DNA from: CAZULF01 sp964621215
Lineage (GTDB): Bacteria > Pseudomonadota > Gammaproteobacteria > UBA1113
Assembly (NCBI GenBank): GCA_964621215.1
Contig: CAZULF010000038.1
Coordinates: forward strand, 1-17,455
DNA: 17,455 nt
Direction: 5' to 3'
The notes under the pieces are model-generated. The model had not been told where the DNA came from. It saw nothing but the letters and a program-made list of their open reading frames with translations, and searched no databases. The translations under genes were made by a program, and so were the position numbers. Of this stretch, positions 1-6,569 are shown one piece after another (within the stretch, counting starts at the first letter, position 1; each line of letters starts with the position of its first letter).

Positions 1-39
1 ATTTCATGGCGCTAGATAGGACATCAAGAGGTAAATTAA

Positions 40-795
40 GTGAGTGAGTTATTAGATTCTCAAAAAGTAATTTTTTCTGCTTTTTTCGATAGTTCAACCA
101 TTCCATCAGAAGATAAAATAAAATTTCTTGTTGAATATATGAATAAAATCAATGAAAAAAATAATCCGGACGATAACACGGATGACAATAAGATAGATGA
201 GAAATTAAATCAGACACGACAAACCGCATTATCCAATGAACGGTATGAAGGCTGTAATCTCAATCAGCTTAATATTACTCGATTACCTATACAGCAAGAA
301 ACGTTGGGTAAAACGGATAATGATTCCTACAGTAAAAGTAGTGCGACTGATGAGGTTGAAATGAAAAGCTTACACTCAACAACAGTTACCTCTACCGCAA
401 TGCAAAAACCAGAAATCCTACTTATCGAAGATGATATTATTCTACAGAAAACCATAGCAAGAACCTTTACTAAAAAAGGCTGTCATGTTGTTATGGCGGT
501 TGATAGTGTTTCGAAAGCACGCGATGCCATAAAAGCCCGAGCATACGATTTAGTGGTATGCGATTTAGGTTTATTAGAAGGTACAGGCATCGATGTGATT
601 AATTGGGTTAAGCATGATAAAACCCATCCTAATCAAACGACACCGTTTCTTGTTTTAACAGCCAATAATGACGAAAGCATGCGAAGAAATGCCCTAAATA
701 GTGGTTTTCTTGCTGTGATGCAAAAACCACTTATTGATGAAGTGGCACAAAATATTATTGATACCTATATCTATCCGAAAAAAAAAAGAGCATAG
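40..795 (+). CDS. Response regulator receiver protein with long disordered N-terminus
   Basis: The 251-residue product has a C-terminal receiver domain at about residues 124-245. The acidic pocket is E130/D131/D132 (in LLIEDD), the phospho-acceptor is D175 (VVCDLGL), the switch Thr is T207 (LVLTA) and the conserved Lys is K229 (MQKP), so the domain looks competent for phosphotransfer. Residues 1-120 are rich in Asn, Asp, Lys and Ser and match no domain I recognise. There is no DNA-binding output domain. The GTG start at 40 has an AAGAGGT ribosome site at 26-32. The frame ends six bases after an A10 run (778-787), and an HPt-like segment continues in the -1 frame, so the protein may be one half of a receiver-HPt protein, possibly a remnant of a BarA/LetS-type hybrid kinase. 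The receiver call is firm; the partner kinase and output are unknown. Confidence 0.85.
   Translation: MSELLDSQKVIFSAFFDSSTIPSEDKIKFLVEYMNKINEKNNPDDNTDDNKIDEKLNQTRQTALSNERYEGCNLNQLNITRLPIQQETLGKTDNDSYSKSSATDEVEMKSLHSTTVTSTAMQKPEILLIEDDIILQKTIARTFTKKGCHVVMAVDSVSKARDAIKARAYDLVVCDLGLLEGTGIDVINWVKHDKTHPNQTTPFLVLTANNDESMRRNALNSGFLAVMQKPLIDEVAQNIIDTYIYPKKKRA
778..787 (+). other. A10 homopolymer, candidate slippage site
   Basis: Ten consecutive A followed by G lie at the very end of the receiver ORF, whose TAG stop is at 793-795. A -1 shift, or one added base in the transcript, would join it to the HPt-like frame, which is open from 762. Long A runs are known to provoke transcriptional slippage, and tandem AAA codons provoke -1 ribosomal slippage. 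It could equally be a fixed frameshift mutation or a sequencing error. Confidence 0.45.
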
Positions 796-836
796 CGCCA
801 GCCGCTGAAGATAAAATCCTTGATCTTGATGCCTCG

Positions 837-1157
837 TTGCAATTGGCAGGAGATATGGAAGAACTCAAGGAAATTCTTGGGATATTGACCCAATCTTTAT
901 TAGAAGATCGAGAAAAACTAAAAACATGCTTCCATATTAATGATATCGCCGAAACCCGCCGAATTCTTGAACGTCTTAATGGTACTTTTTGTTATTGTAT
1001 AGTACCCACATTACAAAATGCGCGAGGTGTATTGGATCACGCCGTACAAAAGACAACACAACTACATGCTCTTGGCGTACTCTTTGACGCATTTTATCGT
1101 GAAATAGATAGATTTCTAATAAACAGTTATAAACTAAAAGCAGATGGGGTGCTGTGA
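837..1157 (+). CDS. HPt-like domain with Glu in place of the phospho-His; possible 3' half of a split gene
   Basis: From the only normal start codon (TTG at 837) this encodes 106 residues. The pattern QLAGDMEELKEIL followed by RLNGTFCYCIVPTL resembles the HPt domain at the end of BarA/LetS-type hybrid kinases, where the active site reads roughly H-x-L-H/K-G and is followed by a CYCGVP-like turn. Here that His is E45 (GAA at 969-971). The conserved Gly of the CYCGVP-like turn is also changed, to Ile. TTG 837 has no ribosome site. The frame is open back to 762, and the residues read before 837 (ILDLDAS) look like the normal HPt beginning, so translation probably enters from the receiver frame through the A10 run or not at all. 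It ends just before map. It may be a phosphotransfer-dead pseudo-HPt or a decaying gene. Confidence 0.5.
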   Translation: MQLAGDMEELKEILGILTQSLLEDREKLKTCFHINDIAETRRILERLNGTFCYCIVPTLQNARGVLDHAVQKTTQLHALGVLFDAFYREIDRFLINSYKLKADGVL

Positions 1158-1158
1158 T

Positions 1159-1938
1159 ATGATATTGATTAAATCACCTGAAGAAATAGCAAAAATGCGT
1201 GAAGCCGGCCGTTTAACGGCCAAAGTTCTAGAGGCGGTCAGCGCGATCATAAAACCCGGCATGACCACTATGGATATTGATACTTTTTGCGAAGATTATA
1301 TTGTGAATACGCTTAAAGCTATACCCGGAAGTAAGGGGCAATATGGATATCCTTATTCAGTCAATACCTCGGTAAATCATGTGATTTGTCATGGTATGCC
1401 CTCTGCTAAAGTCGAATTAAAAAAAGGCGATATTGTCAATGTTGATATCACAGTTATTTGGGATGGATACTATGGCGATAGCAGTAAAATGTTTTGTATT
1501 GGTCCTGTCGCTGCCCATGCTCAGCGATTGGTGGATGTAACGCAACAATGTCTTTATCAAGGTATTCGTATAGTCAAACCCGGTGCAACATTGGGTGATA
1601 TTGGACATGCGATTCAATCTCATGCTGAAAAAAACGGCTATTCTGTTGTACGTGAATATTGTGGTCATGGTATTGGCCGCACTATGCATGAAGATCCGCA
1701 AGTGACGCATTTTGGTAAAGCCGGAGCTGGGGAAAAATTAGTAGAAGGCATGACATTTACTATTGAACCCATGATCAATCAAGGTAAAGCCGATATCAAA
1801 CATATTGTTAAAGATGGATGGGATATTGCCGTGACGAAAGATCGCCGTCTTTCTGCGCAGTGGGAACATACCTTGCTAGTCACGAAAGACGGCGTTGAAG
1901 TGTTGACGTTGAGAGATGAAGAGCAAGGGATTTTTTAA
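1159..1938 (+). CDS. map: Type I methionine aminopeptidase
   Basis: This cytosolic dimetal enzyme removes the initiator Met from nascent proteins. The 259-residue product has all five metal ligands in family spacing: D96 (NVDI), D107 (GDSSKMF), H170 (GHGIG), E203 (FTIEPM) and E236 (QWEHT); H177 (MHEDP) is the usual substrate-side His. The length fits the roughly 264-residue E. coli enzyme. An ATG at 1144 is also in frame, but 1159 gives the normal beginning (MILIKSPEEIAKMR) and has GGGG at 1146-1149 at ribosome-site distance. It lies directly after the HPt segment, without the usual rpsB-tsf neighbours. Its stop overlaps the end of the convergent L,D-transpeptidase gene by 4 bases, leaving no room for a terminator between them. 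Confidence 0.97.
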   Translation: MILIKSPEEIAKMREAGRLTAKVLEAVSAIIKPGMTTMDIDTFCEDYIVNTLKAIPGSKGQYGYPYSVNTSVNHVICHGMPSAKVELKKGDIVNVDITVIWDGYYGDSSKMFCIGPVAAHAQRLVDVTQQCLYQGIRIVKPGATLGDIGHAIQSHAEKNGYSVVREYCGHGIGRTMHEDPQVTHFGKAGAGEKLVEGMTFTIEPMINQGKADIKHIVKDGWDIAVTKDRRLSAQWEHTLLVTKDGVEVLTLRDEEQGIF

Positions 1939-2564
1939 TACGGTTTCACAATCACCGTCGAACCCACAGGCAATACCGTTTGTAACCATTTAGCATCCGC
2001 TGGATAAACGCGAATACAACCATGGCTTGCATTATAACTACGTACTTCATACGAGCCATGTACCGCATACCCGCCATGGAAATAAGAACAATATGGCATT
2101 GGGGCACCGCCGCGAGGAATAGGGAATTTTTTGGATTTACAGCCCGCACCACCTCGAGCATAGACTTGGAAGGTGCCAACCGGAGTATGGCAGGCGCGAT
2201 GAATATCACTGCAATAGTTTCTTCCGCCCGAACCATTACCCGTTTTTAGTAAATTGCCGTCGGCATCATATACCGCCCACTGAGTGAAACGAGGATCAAA
2301 AATAAATACAGCCCGACCCGTGCCCTCTATTTTTTTGGCAAAAGCAGGTTTTGGTATATGCTTTTTAGCGGTATGATATTTTTTTCCTGTGTAATGCTGC
2401 TTATGCGTTACCGGTTTTTCAGACCCCATCATAATAGGTGCTGATTGAGGTGGCGTTTGCGTTGCTTGTTGTGTAACAACATCGATAAAAGCCAAGCTGG
2501 ATGTACAGCTTAGCGATAATGCAATGGTACAACCCCACAGGATTTGTTTAATATGTGAAGCCAT
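1935..2564 (-). CDS. Secreted L,D-transpeptidase (YkuD/ErfK family)
   Basis: This family forms 3-3 cross-links in peptidoglycan or attaches proteins to it in the periplasm. The 209-residue product starts with a signal peptide (residues 1 to about 25, hydrophobic GCTIALSLS core, likely cut after SLA). A Lys/His/Pro-rich linker (about 30-80) follows, then the YkuD catalytic domain (about 84-208). The active site is complete: H169 (AVHGS) and the SHGCIRV block with S180, H181, catalytic C183 and R185. Several further Cys (118, 125, 142, 159) could form disulfides. A GAGGGGG ribosome site lies 7-8 bases before the ATG. It is tail-to-tail with map. Which of the several L,D-transpeptidase roles it has cannot be told from sequence. 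Confidence 0.92.
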   Translation of the reverse strand: MASHIKQILWGCTIALSLSCTSSLAFIDVVTQQATQTPPQSAPIMMGSEKPVTHKQHYTGKKYHTAKKHIPKPAFAKKIEGTGRAVFIFDPRFTQWAVYDADGNLLKTGNGSGGRNYCSDIHRACHTPVGTFQVYARGGAGCKSKKFPIPRGGAPMPYCSYFHGGYAVHGSYEVRSYNASHGCIRVYPADAKWLQTVLPVGSTVIVKPY

Positions 2565-2623
2565 TTGTCATTCCCCCTCAGCGAGTTTCATTTAGTAATG
2601 AAACCGCGTTTAAAAACATAGTT

Positions 2624-2629
2624 ATTATA
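2624..2629 (-). promoter_or_regulatory. Putative -10 box of the L,D-transpeptidase gene
   Basis: A perfect TATAAT reads on the minus strand about 60 bases upstream of the start codon. No convincing -35 lies at 16-18 bases, so this rests on the -10 match alone. Confidence 0.35.
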
Positions 2630-2825
2630 AGTATGGTCAAAAAATGGGAAATGTCCAAAAAACAATCAGTTAAAACTTCAGGCATAAACATTAAATTATT
2701 AAAAATCAAAGGGTTATGATGGGAATTGGTAATGTTGCTCAGGAAATAATCGAACACAGATGTCAAAACCAAATAAGTTACCATTTCTCCGCGTTTTCAG
2801 GTATGACAAATCGAATTGTACATAT

Positions 2826-2846
2826 TTAACCCATAACAGGGGTTAA
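2826..2846. promoter_or_regulatory. Inverted repeat TTAACCC-N7-GGGTTAA upstream of lpxC
   Basis: The perfect 7-bp arms are separated by 7 bases and centred about 56 bases before the lpxC -10 box. This is a typical size and position for an activator or repressor site, but no regulator is identifiable, and it could also be a small hairpin. Confidence 0.35.
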
Positions 2847-2869
2847 TCTGTCGGATAAGCTGCAATTAC

Positions 2870-2897
2870 TGGACGAAGTTCAATATTATGCTACAAT
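2870..2897 (+). promoter_or_regulatory. Probable lpxC promoter
   Basis: An extended -10 (TGC then TACAAT, 2889-2897) has a weak -35-like TGGACG (2870-2875) 16 bases upstream. The TSS would be near 2904, giving a leader of about 65 bases. Confidence 0.45.
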
Positions 2898-2970
2898 ATC
2901 AACGATATATGTTTGACACTGAAGGGGCTGGATGACAGCCCCGTCAGTCTATTTTGGAGATTTCACAGAC

Positions 2971-3903
2971 ATGCCGAAGCAAAGAACGATAGAATATGGC
3001 ATAAGCACGACAGGTATTGGTTTACATTCAGGTCAGAAAGTGACTGTAGAGCTTTGTCCGGCACCGGCTAATACCGGCATTGTTTTTCATCGAGTCGATG
3101 TTGATCCCGTTGTAGAGTTACCAGCGCATGCTGAATATGTGGTGGACACGACATTAGCAACCACCTTAGGTAACAAAGAGGGTGTACGTTTATCTACTGT
3201 TGAGCATCTTTTATCTGCTTTAGCAGGTTTAGGTATTGATAATGTGATCGTGAAAGTGAATGCAGCTGAAATTCCCATTATGGATGGTAGCGCTGCACCG
3301 TTCGTATTTCTATTGCAATCAGCCGGTATTCGGCAGCAATCCGCTCCCAAGCGCTTTATTCGCATTTTACGTCCCATTACAGTGGAAGAAGGTGAACCTG
3401 GCACTGCACAATACAAGTCCGCCAAGTTTTTACCTCACCATGGTTTTAAAGTGGGATTTACTATAGAATTTAATCATCCCTTATTTAATGGTGCACAATC
3501 ATTAACGATGGATTTATCAGCAACGTCTTTTGTTAAAGAAGTGAGCCGAGCACGTACTTTTGGTTTTAAAGCAGAATACGAATGGTTACGCGCACGCAAT
3601 TTAGCTTTAGGCGGAAGCTTGGATAATGCGATTGTAATCGATGAATACCGTATTTTAAATGAAGACGGATTGCGTTATCAGGATGAATTCGTACGCCATA
3701 AAATTTTGGATGCCGTCGGCGATTTATCTATGTTAGGCTCCCCCATTATCGGTGCTTTTGAAGGTCACAAATCCGGCCACGCGATGAATAATCGTTTGTT
3801 ACGCGCCTTGCTCGCTGAAAAAGATGCATGGGAATATGTTTCTTATAAGAAAGAAAAAGATGTTCCTATCTGTTATGCGCAACCAGAATTGGTAATGGTT
3901 TAA
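2971..3903 (+). CDS. lpxC: UDP-3-O-acyl-N-acetylglucosamine deacetylase
   Basis: LpxC is the zinc enzyme of the committed second step of lipid A synthesis, in the cytosol. The 310-residue product keeps the zinc ligands H79 (TVEHLLSAL), H243 and D247 (VRHKILDAVGD), the catalytic E78, and H270 (KSGHAMNN). Length fits E. coli (305). The ATG at 2971 gives the normal N-terminus (MPKQRTIEYGISTTGIGLHSG) and has TTGGAGA 10 bases upstream. An in-frame ATG at 2932 would add 13 residues not seen in the family. In many gammaproteobacteria lpxC closes the mur/fts cluster after ftsZ. Here it stands alone with its own promoter region and is followed by a palindromic repeat and a convergent toxin-antitoxin pair. 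Confidence 0.97.
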   Translation: MPKQRTIEYGISTTGIGLHSGQKVTVELCPAPANTGIVFHRVDVDPVVELPAHAEYVVDTTLATTLGNKEGVRLSTVEHLLSALAGLGIDNVIVKVNAAEIPIMDGSAAPFVFLLQSAGIRQQSAPKRFIRILRPITVEEGEPGTAQYKSAKFLPHHGFKVGFTIEFNHPLFNGAQSLTMDLSATSFVKEVSRARTFGFKAEYEWLRARNLALGGSLDNAIVIDEYRILNEDGLRYQDEFVRHKILDAVGDLSMLGSPIIGAFEGHKSGHAMNNRLLRALLAEKDAWEYVSYKKEKDVPICYAQPELVMV

Positions 3904-3911
3904 TTCCTTCA

Positions 3912-3946
3912 TGTAGCCTGGATGAAGCGCTAGCGAAATCCAGGTT
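3912..3946. repeat. Palindromic repeat, family A, copy 1
   Basis: The inverted arms CCTGGAT (3917-3923) and ATCCAGG (3938-3944) flank a GAAGCG-type centre. The unit begins TGTAGCC and matches the reverse complement of the element at 16247-16283 over most of its length. It lies between lpxC and the convergent toxin gene, and the toxin's last codons and TAG stop (3930-3932) lie inside it. Confidence 0.75.
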
Positions 3947-4352
3947 GTCTCTGCTCTCGCCAATTTTCCAACATCAGATCTTTGACTCGAATAAACTCCA
4001 TCATATTAGCAGAAACAAAGATTAAATCATGATTTATGGCACAACCAGCAAGCAAAACATCGTAACTGCCGATGGGAGTGCCTTGTTTTTTAAGTGTGGC
4101 TCTAATAACTGCAGCTGCTTTAGCGTCATGTTGGTTAAAATCGAGAATGCTAACGCTTTCTAGAAAATCATGTATTACCGGCCGGATTTTTTTAGCATAA
4201 GATGGATTTAATGCTAAGCCATATTCTATTTCCATCACAGTAATACTTGAAACTGCAATGTTGTTTGGCAATATGGATTTTAATCGTGCTAATGTATTTT
4301 TTTCCCCACGAACAAAATCACTAATTACGCAGGTATCTAGCAAATATTTCAT
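3930..4352 (-). CDS. vapC: PIN-domain toxin of a VapBC-type pair
   Basis: VapC toxins are Mg-dependent endoribonucleases held inactive by their VapB partner. The 140-residue product has the PIN pattern: D6 in LLDTCVISD, E41/E43 in TVMEIEYG, D98 in IGSYDVLLAG, and the C-terminal SANMMEF block in place of the common TxNxxEF. The ATG overlaps the antitoxin stop by 4 bases (ATGA), so the two are translationally coupled. The last five residues (QPGFR) and the TAG stop are encoded by the palindromic repeat at 3912-3946, so the original C-terminus was probably replaced when the repeat inserted. RNase activity is inferred from the family, and the target RNA is unknown. Confidence 0.88.
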   Translation of the reverse strand: MKYLLDTCVISDFVRGEKNTLARLKSILPNNIAVSSITVMEIEYGLALNPSYAKKIRPVIHDFLESVSILDFNQHDAKAAAVIRATLKKQGTPIGSYDVLLAGCAINHDLIFVSANMMEFIRVKDLMLENWREQRQPGFR

Positions 4353-4585
4353 GCCAATGGATCCTCTGAGGGTGGTAATAACTCTTCTCGAGTCGATTCA
4401 AAGGTTGGCATTTCAGGGCAGCCTTTAAATTGTAAGACTGATTTAGGCCAAGTTTTAGCTTGGTGATGGCTAATCCACTCGCGTACAGCCTCTCGAATAA
4501 TACCATTACGCGATTGCCCAGTTTCCAGGCTATAGTCTTTTAACTCCTTAGCTAAATCTTCTTCCAAGTAAATATTGATATTCAT
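4349..4585 (-). CDS. vapB: Ribbon-helix-helix antitoxin of the VapBC-type pair
   Basis: The 78-residue product starts with a ribbon-helix-helix (CopG/Arc) DNA-binding region: strand MNINIYLEEDL, then helices through about residue 42 (SRNGIIREAVREWI). It ends in an acidic, Pro-rich tail (PTFESTREELLPPSEDP) of the kind that wraps the toxin. It would neutralise the downstream PIN toxin and repress its own promoter. AAGGAGAT precedes the ATG by about 6 bases. It is first in the two-gene operon and overlaps the toxin by 4 bases. The RHH class is clear; the name VapB follows from the PIN partner. Confidence 0.85.
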   Translation of the reverse strand: MNINIYLEEDLAKELKDYSLETGQSRNGIIREAVREWISHHQAKTWPKSVLQFKGCPEMPTFESTREELLPPSEDPLA

Positions 4586-4617
4586 ATTCTATCTCCTTTT
4601 ATTGGAATATATAACCT

Positions 4618-4646
4618 ATTATAACATGTTATCAGTTGAAAATCAA
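4618..4646 (-). promoter_or_regulatory. vapBC promoter with overlapping palindromic operator
   Basis: On the minus strand TTGATT (4641-4646) and a perfect TATAAT (4618-4623) are separated by 17 bases. A perfect 12-bp palindrome, ATAACATGTTAT (4621-4632), overlaps the -10 and the spacer. This is where an RHH antitoxin would be expected to bind for autorepression. Confidence 0.7.
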
Positions 4647-4775
4647 TATAAGCAGATAGCACAAGGTTCATCGCTCTAGATCTGGGCCTGGACAAGGTGA
4701 CAACCAAATCACTTCCAAATGGAATGATTTGTACTATCATTTAAAGGTAATATTGAAATATACAAGGAGGTCAAT

Positions 4776-5051
4776 ATGTCTAGTACGCAAAATCGTTTAA
4801 GTGTTATAGGATTAGGACTGGCTTTGGGTATAACTTGGAGTGCATCTATATTATTTCTTGGCATAATCGCATGGTTGTTCGGCTGGGGTACAGATATGGT
4901 GCATTTGTTTGGTAGCTTCTATATTGGATATACCCCAACGTTGTTAGGAAGTATTATTGGTATGGTCTGGGGATTTGTAGACTGTTTTATCGGCGGGATA
5001 GTGATTGCCTGGTTATACAATCTCTTCGCTTGCAGAGGTAAAACAGAATAG
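4776..5051 (+). CDS. Small two-helix membrane protein (possibly of the DUF5676/'holin-like' type)
   Basis: The 91-residue product has two hydrophobic stretches, about residues 8-36 and 52-83. Between them is a Gly/Tyr-rich segment (FGSFYIGYTPTLLGS), and there is a short charged end (CRGKTE). An AAGGAGGT ribosome site at 4764-4771 is strong. The GWG-x-FGSxYIGYxPTxxGSxxGxxWGFxD pattern reminds me of small bacterial membrane proteins often labelled DUF5676 or holin-like. I am not certain of the family, and no lysis genes lie nearby to support a holin role. It stands alone between divergent vapBC and the convergent CLC gene. Confidence 0.7.
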   Translation: MSSTQNRLSVIGLGLALGITWSASILFLGIIAWLFGWGTDMVHLFGSFYIGYTPTLLGSIIGMVWGFVDCFIGGIVIAWLYNLFACRGKTE

Positions 5052-5149
5052 AAGTTTCTTGAATAAAAAACAGTGTTCATATTCAATTTCGGAATTACAA
5101 CTAAAACTGGGCTCATCTCCAGATGGGCTCAGTCAGGCGGAGGCGTAAA

Positions 5150-6499
5150 TCAAGAAATATAACATCCACGTCTTGTCAATTTTAAAGTATAAACACTGTC
5201 TCGGCATATTTTTTTGCGAACAACATAGGCAATGACAGTTGTTATTATCAGAGGAAAAATAGCGTAATAATCTCTTGTCATCTCTAACGTCAATAAAATA
5301 GCGGTTATAATTGCACCGGTTGCACTGCCAACCATGGCAGCCATTCCAATCATGGCGAATAATACCGGGTTAATGGCTATATTGGGGAAAAAATAATTAA
5401 ACAATAATCCAAATAAGACTCCTAAAGCGGCACCTAAAAATAAGGCTGGAGAGAAAACGCCACCAGAAGCGCCGGTGCCTAATGATAGGCAGGTTACTAA
5501 TAATTTTCCTAGTGCCAGACATAATAACAACCATGGATTGGTTATTAAAGCATTTAAAATATCTTGAATAGTTGAGTACCCAATGCCTTCAATATAATAA
5601 TGCCCAAATAATCGCATAAAAATATATAACATTATGCCCACTATAAACATCCCAACTGTATGCCGTAAATATCGATTTGTAAAAAGCCAACTGAATGCAT
5701 CTTCAAACCAATAAATTGAACGGATAAATAAAGTGGACATGATACCGATTATTATTCCGAATATAATAAACAATACTAAATTAATTAGCAGTGAAGGATA
5801 ATTATTTATATGATGTGTCATCTGAATAATAAAAATAGATGTATTACCAATAATAAGGTATTGGATACAATAAGCAACTAACGCAGCAATCATAATTGAT
5901 GTGATGGCTACAACGTCAATAGACGTGAGTAATAATTCAATGGCAAATGCGATGCCAGCCAAAGGAGCATTAAAAATGGCAGCTGTGCCAGCGGCTGCTC
6001 CAGCAGCGATTAAAATAGTTCTTTGTTCTACTGTTAAAGCAATCACATTTTCTAAGAAAGAGCTTATTGCCGCACTCATTTGCACAATAGGACCTTCTCG
6101 ACCCACCGATGCACCAGAACCAATCGATATAGCTGCTGCAAGAGTTTTTGCTAGTGATATCTTAGGACAAATTTTTTCTTTTGAATGTCGAGTTTTGTAC
6201 ATTATTTCAGGGACGCTTAATCCTCTCTCATCATAAGCAAAACGTTCAATTAACCCAATGACAAATAACCCCCCAATGGCAGGAATCAATATGATGCCAA
6301 TCCCCCATAGGCTAGGATTGGTATGAATAGTCTCGTTATAAACAAAACTAAAATGACCGAAAAAAAATAAATTATGAAAAAAAGCCAGCAAACTACGAAA
6401 TAGAAATGCGCTAAATGCAGCTAAAACTCCAACTACAAAGGAAAGGCTTAGAGTTAATGCTGTATGCCGAAAATTTATTTTATCGAATTTGGTTAACAT
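5150..6499 (-). CDS. CLC-family chloride channel/transporter
   Basis: This polytopic inner-membrane protein of 449 residues has no C-terminal CBS domains. It keeps the anion-filter motifs GREGP (133-137, gating glutamate E135) and GGVFSP (346-351), with a likely pore Tyr at 437. Two positions differ from E. coli ClcA. The GSGIP loop reads GLSVP (93-97), so the central Ser is not in place. The residue aligned with the inner proton-transfer glutamate (E203) is L189 in NAPLAGIAFAIEL. This suggests it may not be a standard 2Cl-/H+ antiporter, and the ion is unproven. ATG 6499 lacks a ribosome site, and a stop lies two codons upstream in frame. The start overlaps the end of a 17-codon leader ORF that has AGGAGG. 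It lies after recR on the same strand. Confidence 0.9.
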   Translation of the reverse strand: MLTKFDKINFRHTALTLSLSFVVGVLAAFSAFLFRSLLAFFHNLFFFGHFSFVYNETIHTNPSLWGIGIILIPAIGGLFVIGLIERFAYDERGLSVPEIMYKTRHSKEKICPKISLAKTLAAAISIGSGASVGREGPIVQMSAAISSFLENVIALTVEQRTILIAAGAAAGTAAIFNAPLAGIAFAIELLLTSIDVVAITSIMIAALVAYCIQYLIIGNTSIFIIQMTHHINNYPSLLINLVLFIIFGIIIGIMSTLFIRSIYWFEDAFSWLFTNRYLRHTVGMFIVGIMLYIFMRLFGHYYIEGIGYSTIQDILNALITNPWLLLCLALGKLLVTCLSLGTGASGGVFSPALFLGAALGVLFGLLFNYFFPNIAINPVLFAMIGMAAMVGSATGAIITAILLTLEMTRDYYAIFPLIITTVIAYVVRKKICRDSVYTLKLTRRGCYIS

Positions 6500-6546
6500 A
6501 GGTTAATCGTTTTTGTTGGAGTTAAAGAGTTCTCACTTTTATCCAT
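6493..6546 (-). CDS. Putative 17-codon leader ORF overlapping the CLC gene start
   Basis: An ATG at 6546 preceded by AGGAGG six bases upstream opens MDKSENSLTPTKTINLC and stops with TAA at 6495-6493. The stop overlaps the ATG of the CLC gene in another frame. The CLC gene has no ribosome site of its own, so translation of this small frame would deliver ribosomes to it. Alternatively the leader is the true N-terminus of the transporter, cut off by a 1- or 2-base indel. Confidence 0.5.
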   Translation of the reverse strand: MDKSENSLTPTKTINLC

Positions 6547-6569
6547 AACTAACCTCCTAAATAGAGAAC

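Larger units (their letters stand above)
2565..2970. other. Intergenic region between divergent L,D-transpeptidase and lpxC
   Basis: About 400 AT-rich bases hold the start regions of two divergent genes. A 68-codon minus-strand frame (2578-2784) has no recognisable protein features and covers the minus-strand promoter zone, so I do not call it. The region contains a 7-bp inverted repeat (2826-2846) and a probable lpxC promoter (2870-2897). I see nothing else in it. Confidence 0.6.

Noticed and set aside
3..47. End of an upstream gene reading FMALDRTSRGKLSE
   Set aside because: Only about 15 codons are visible and all three frames stop within 50 bases, so a real gene end cannot be told from chance; noted as a finding only for the GTGA tandem.
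2578..2784. 68-codon minus-strand frame upstream of the L,D-transpeptidase gene
   Set aside because: No recognisable domain or convincing ribosome site, and it covers the likely promoter of the downstream gene; treated as chance.
4776..5051. Phage holin with nearby lysis genes
   Set aside because: The protein is a plausible small membrane protein, but no endolysin or other phage gene is near, so a phage remnant is not supported.
5100..5135. Possible terminator between the small membrane protein and the CLC gene
   Set aside because: TGAGCCCA occurs twice in the same direction with only a 5-bp CATCT/AGATG pair between; the main match is a direct repeat, not a stem, and no T run follows directly.
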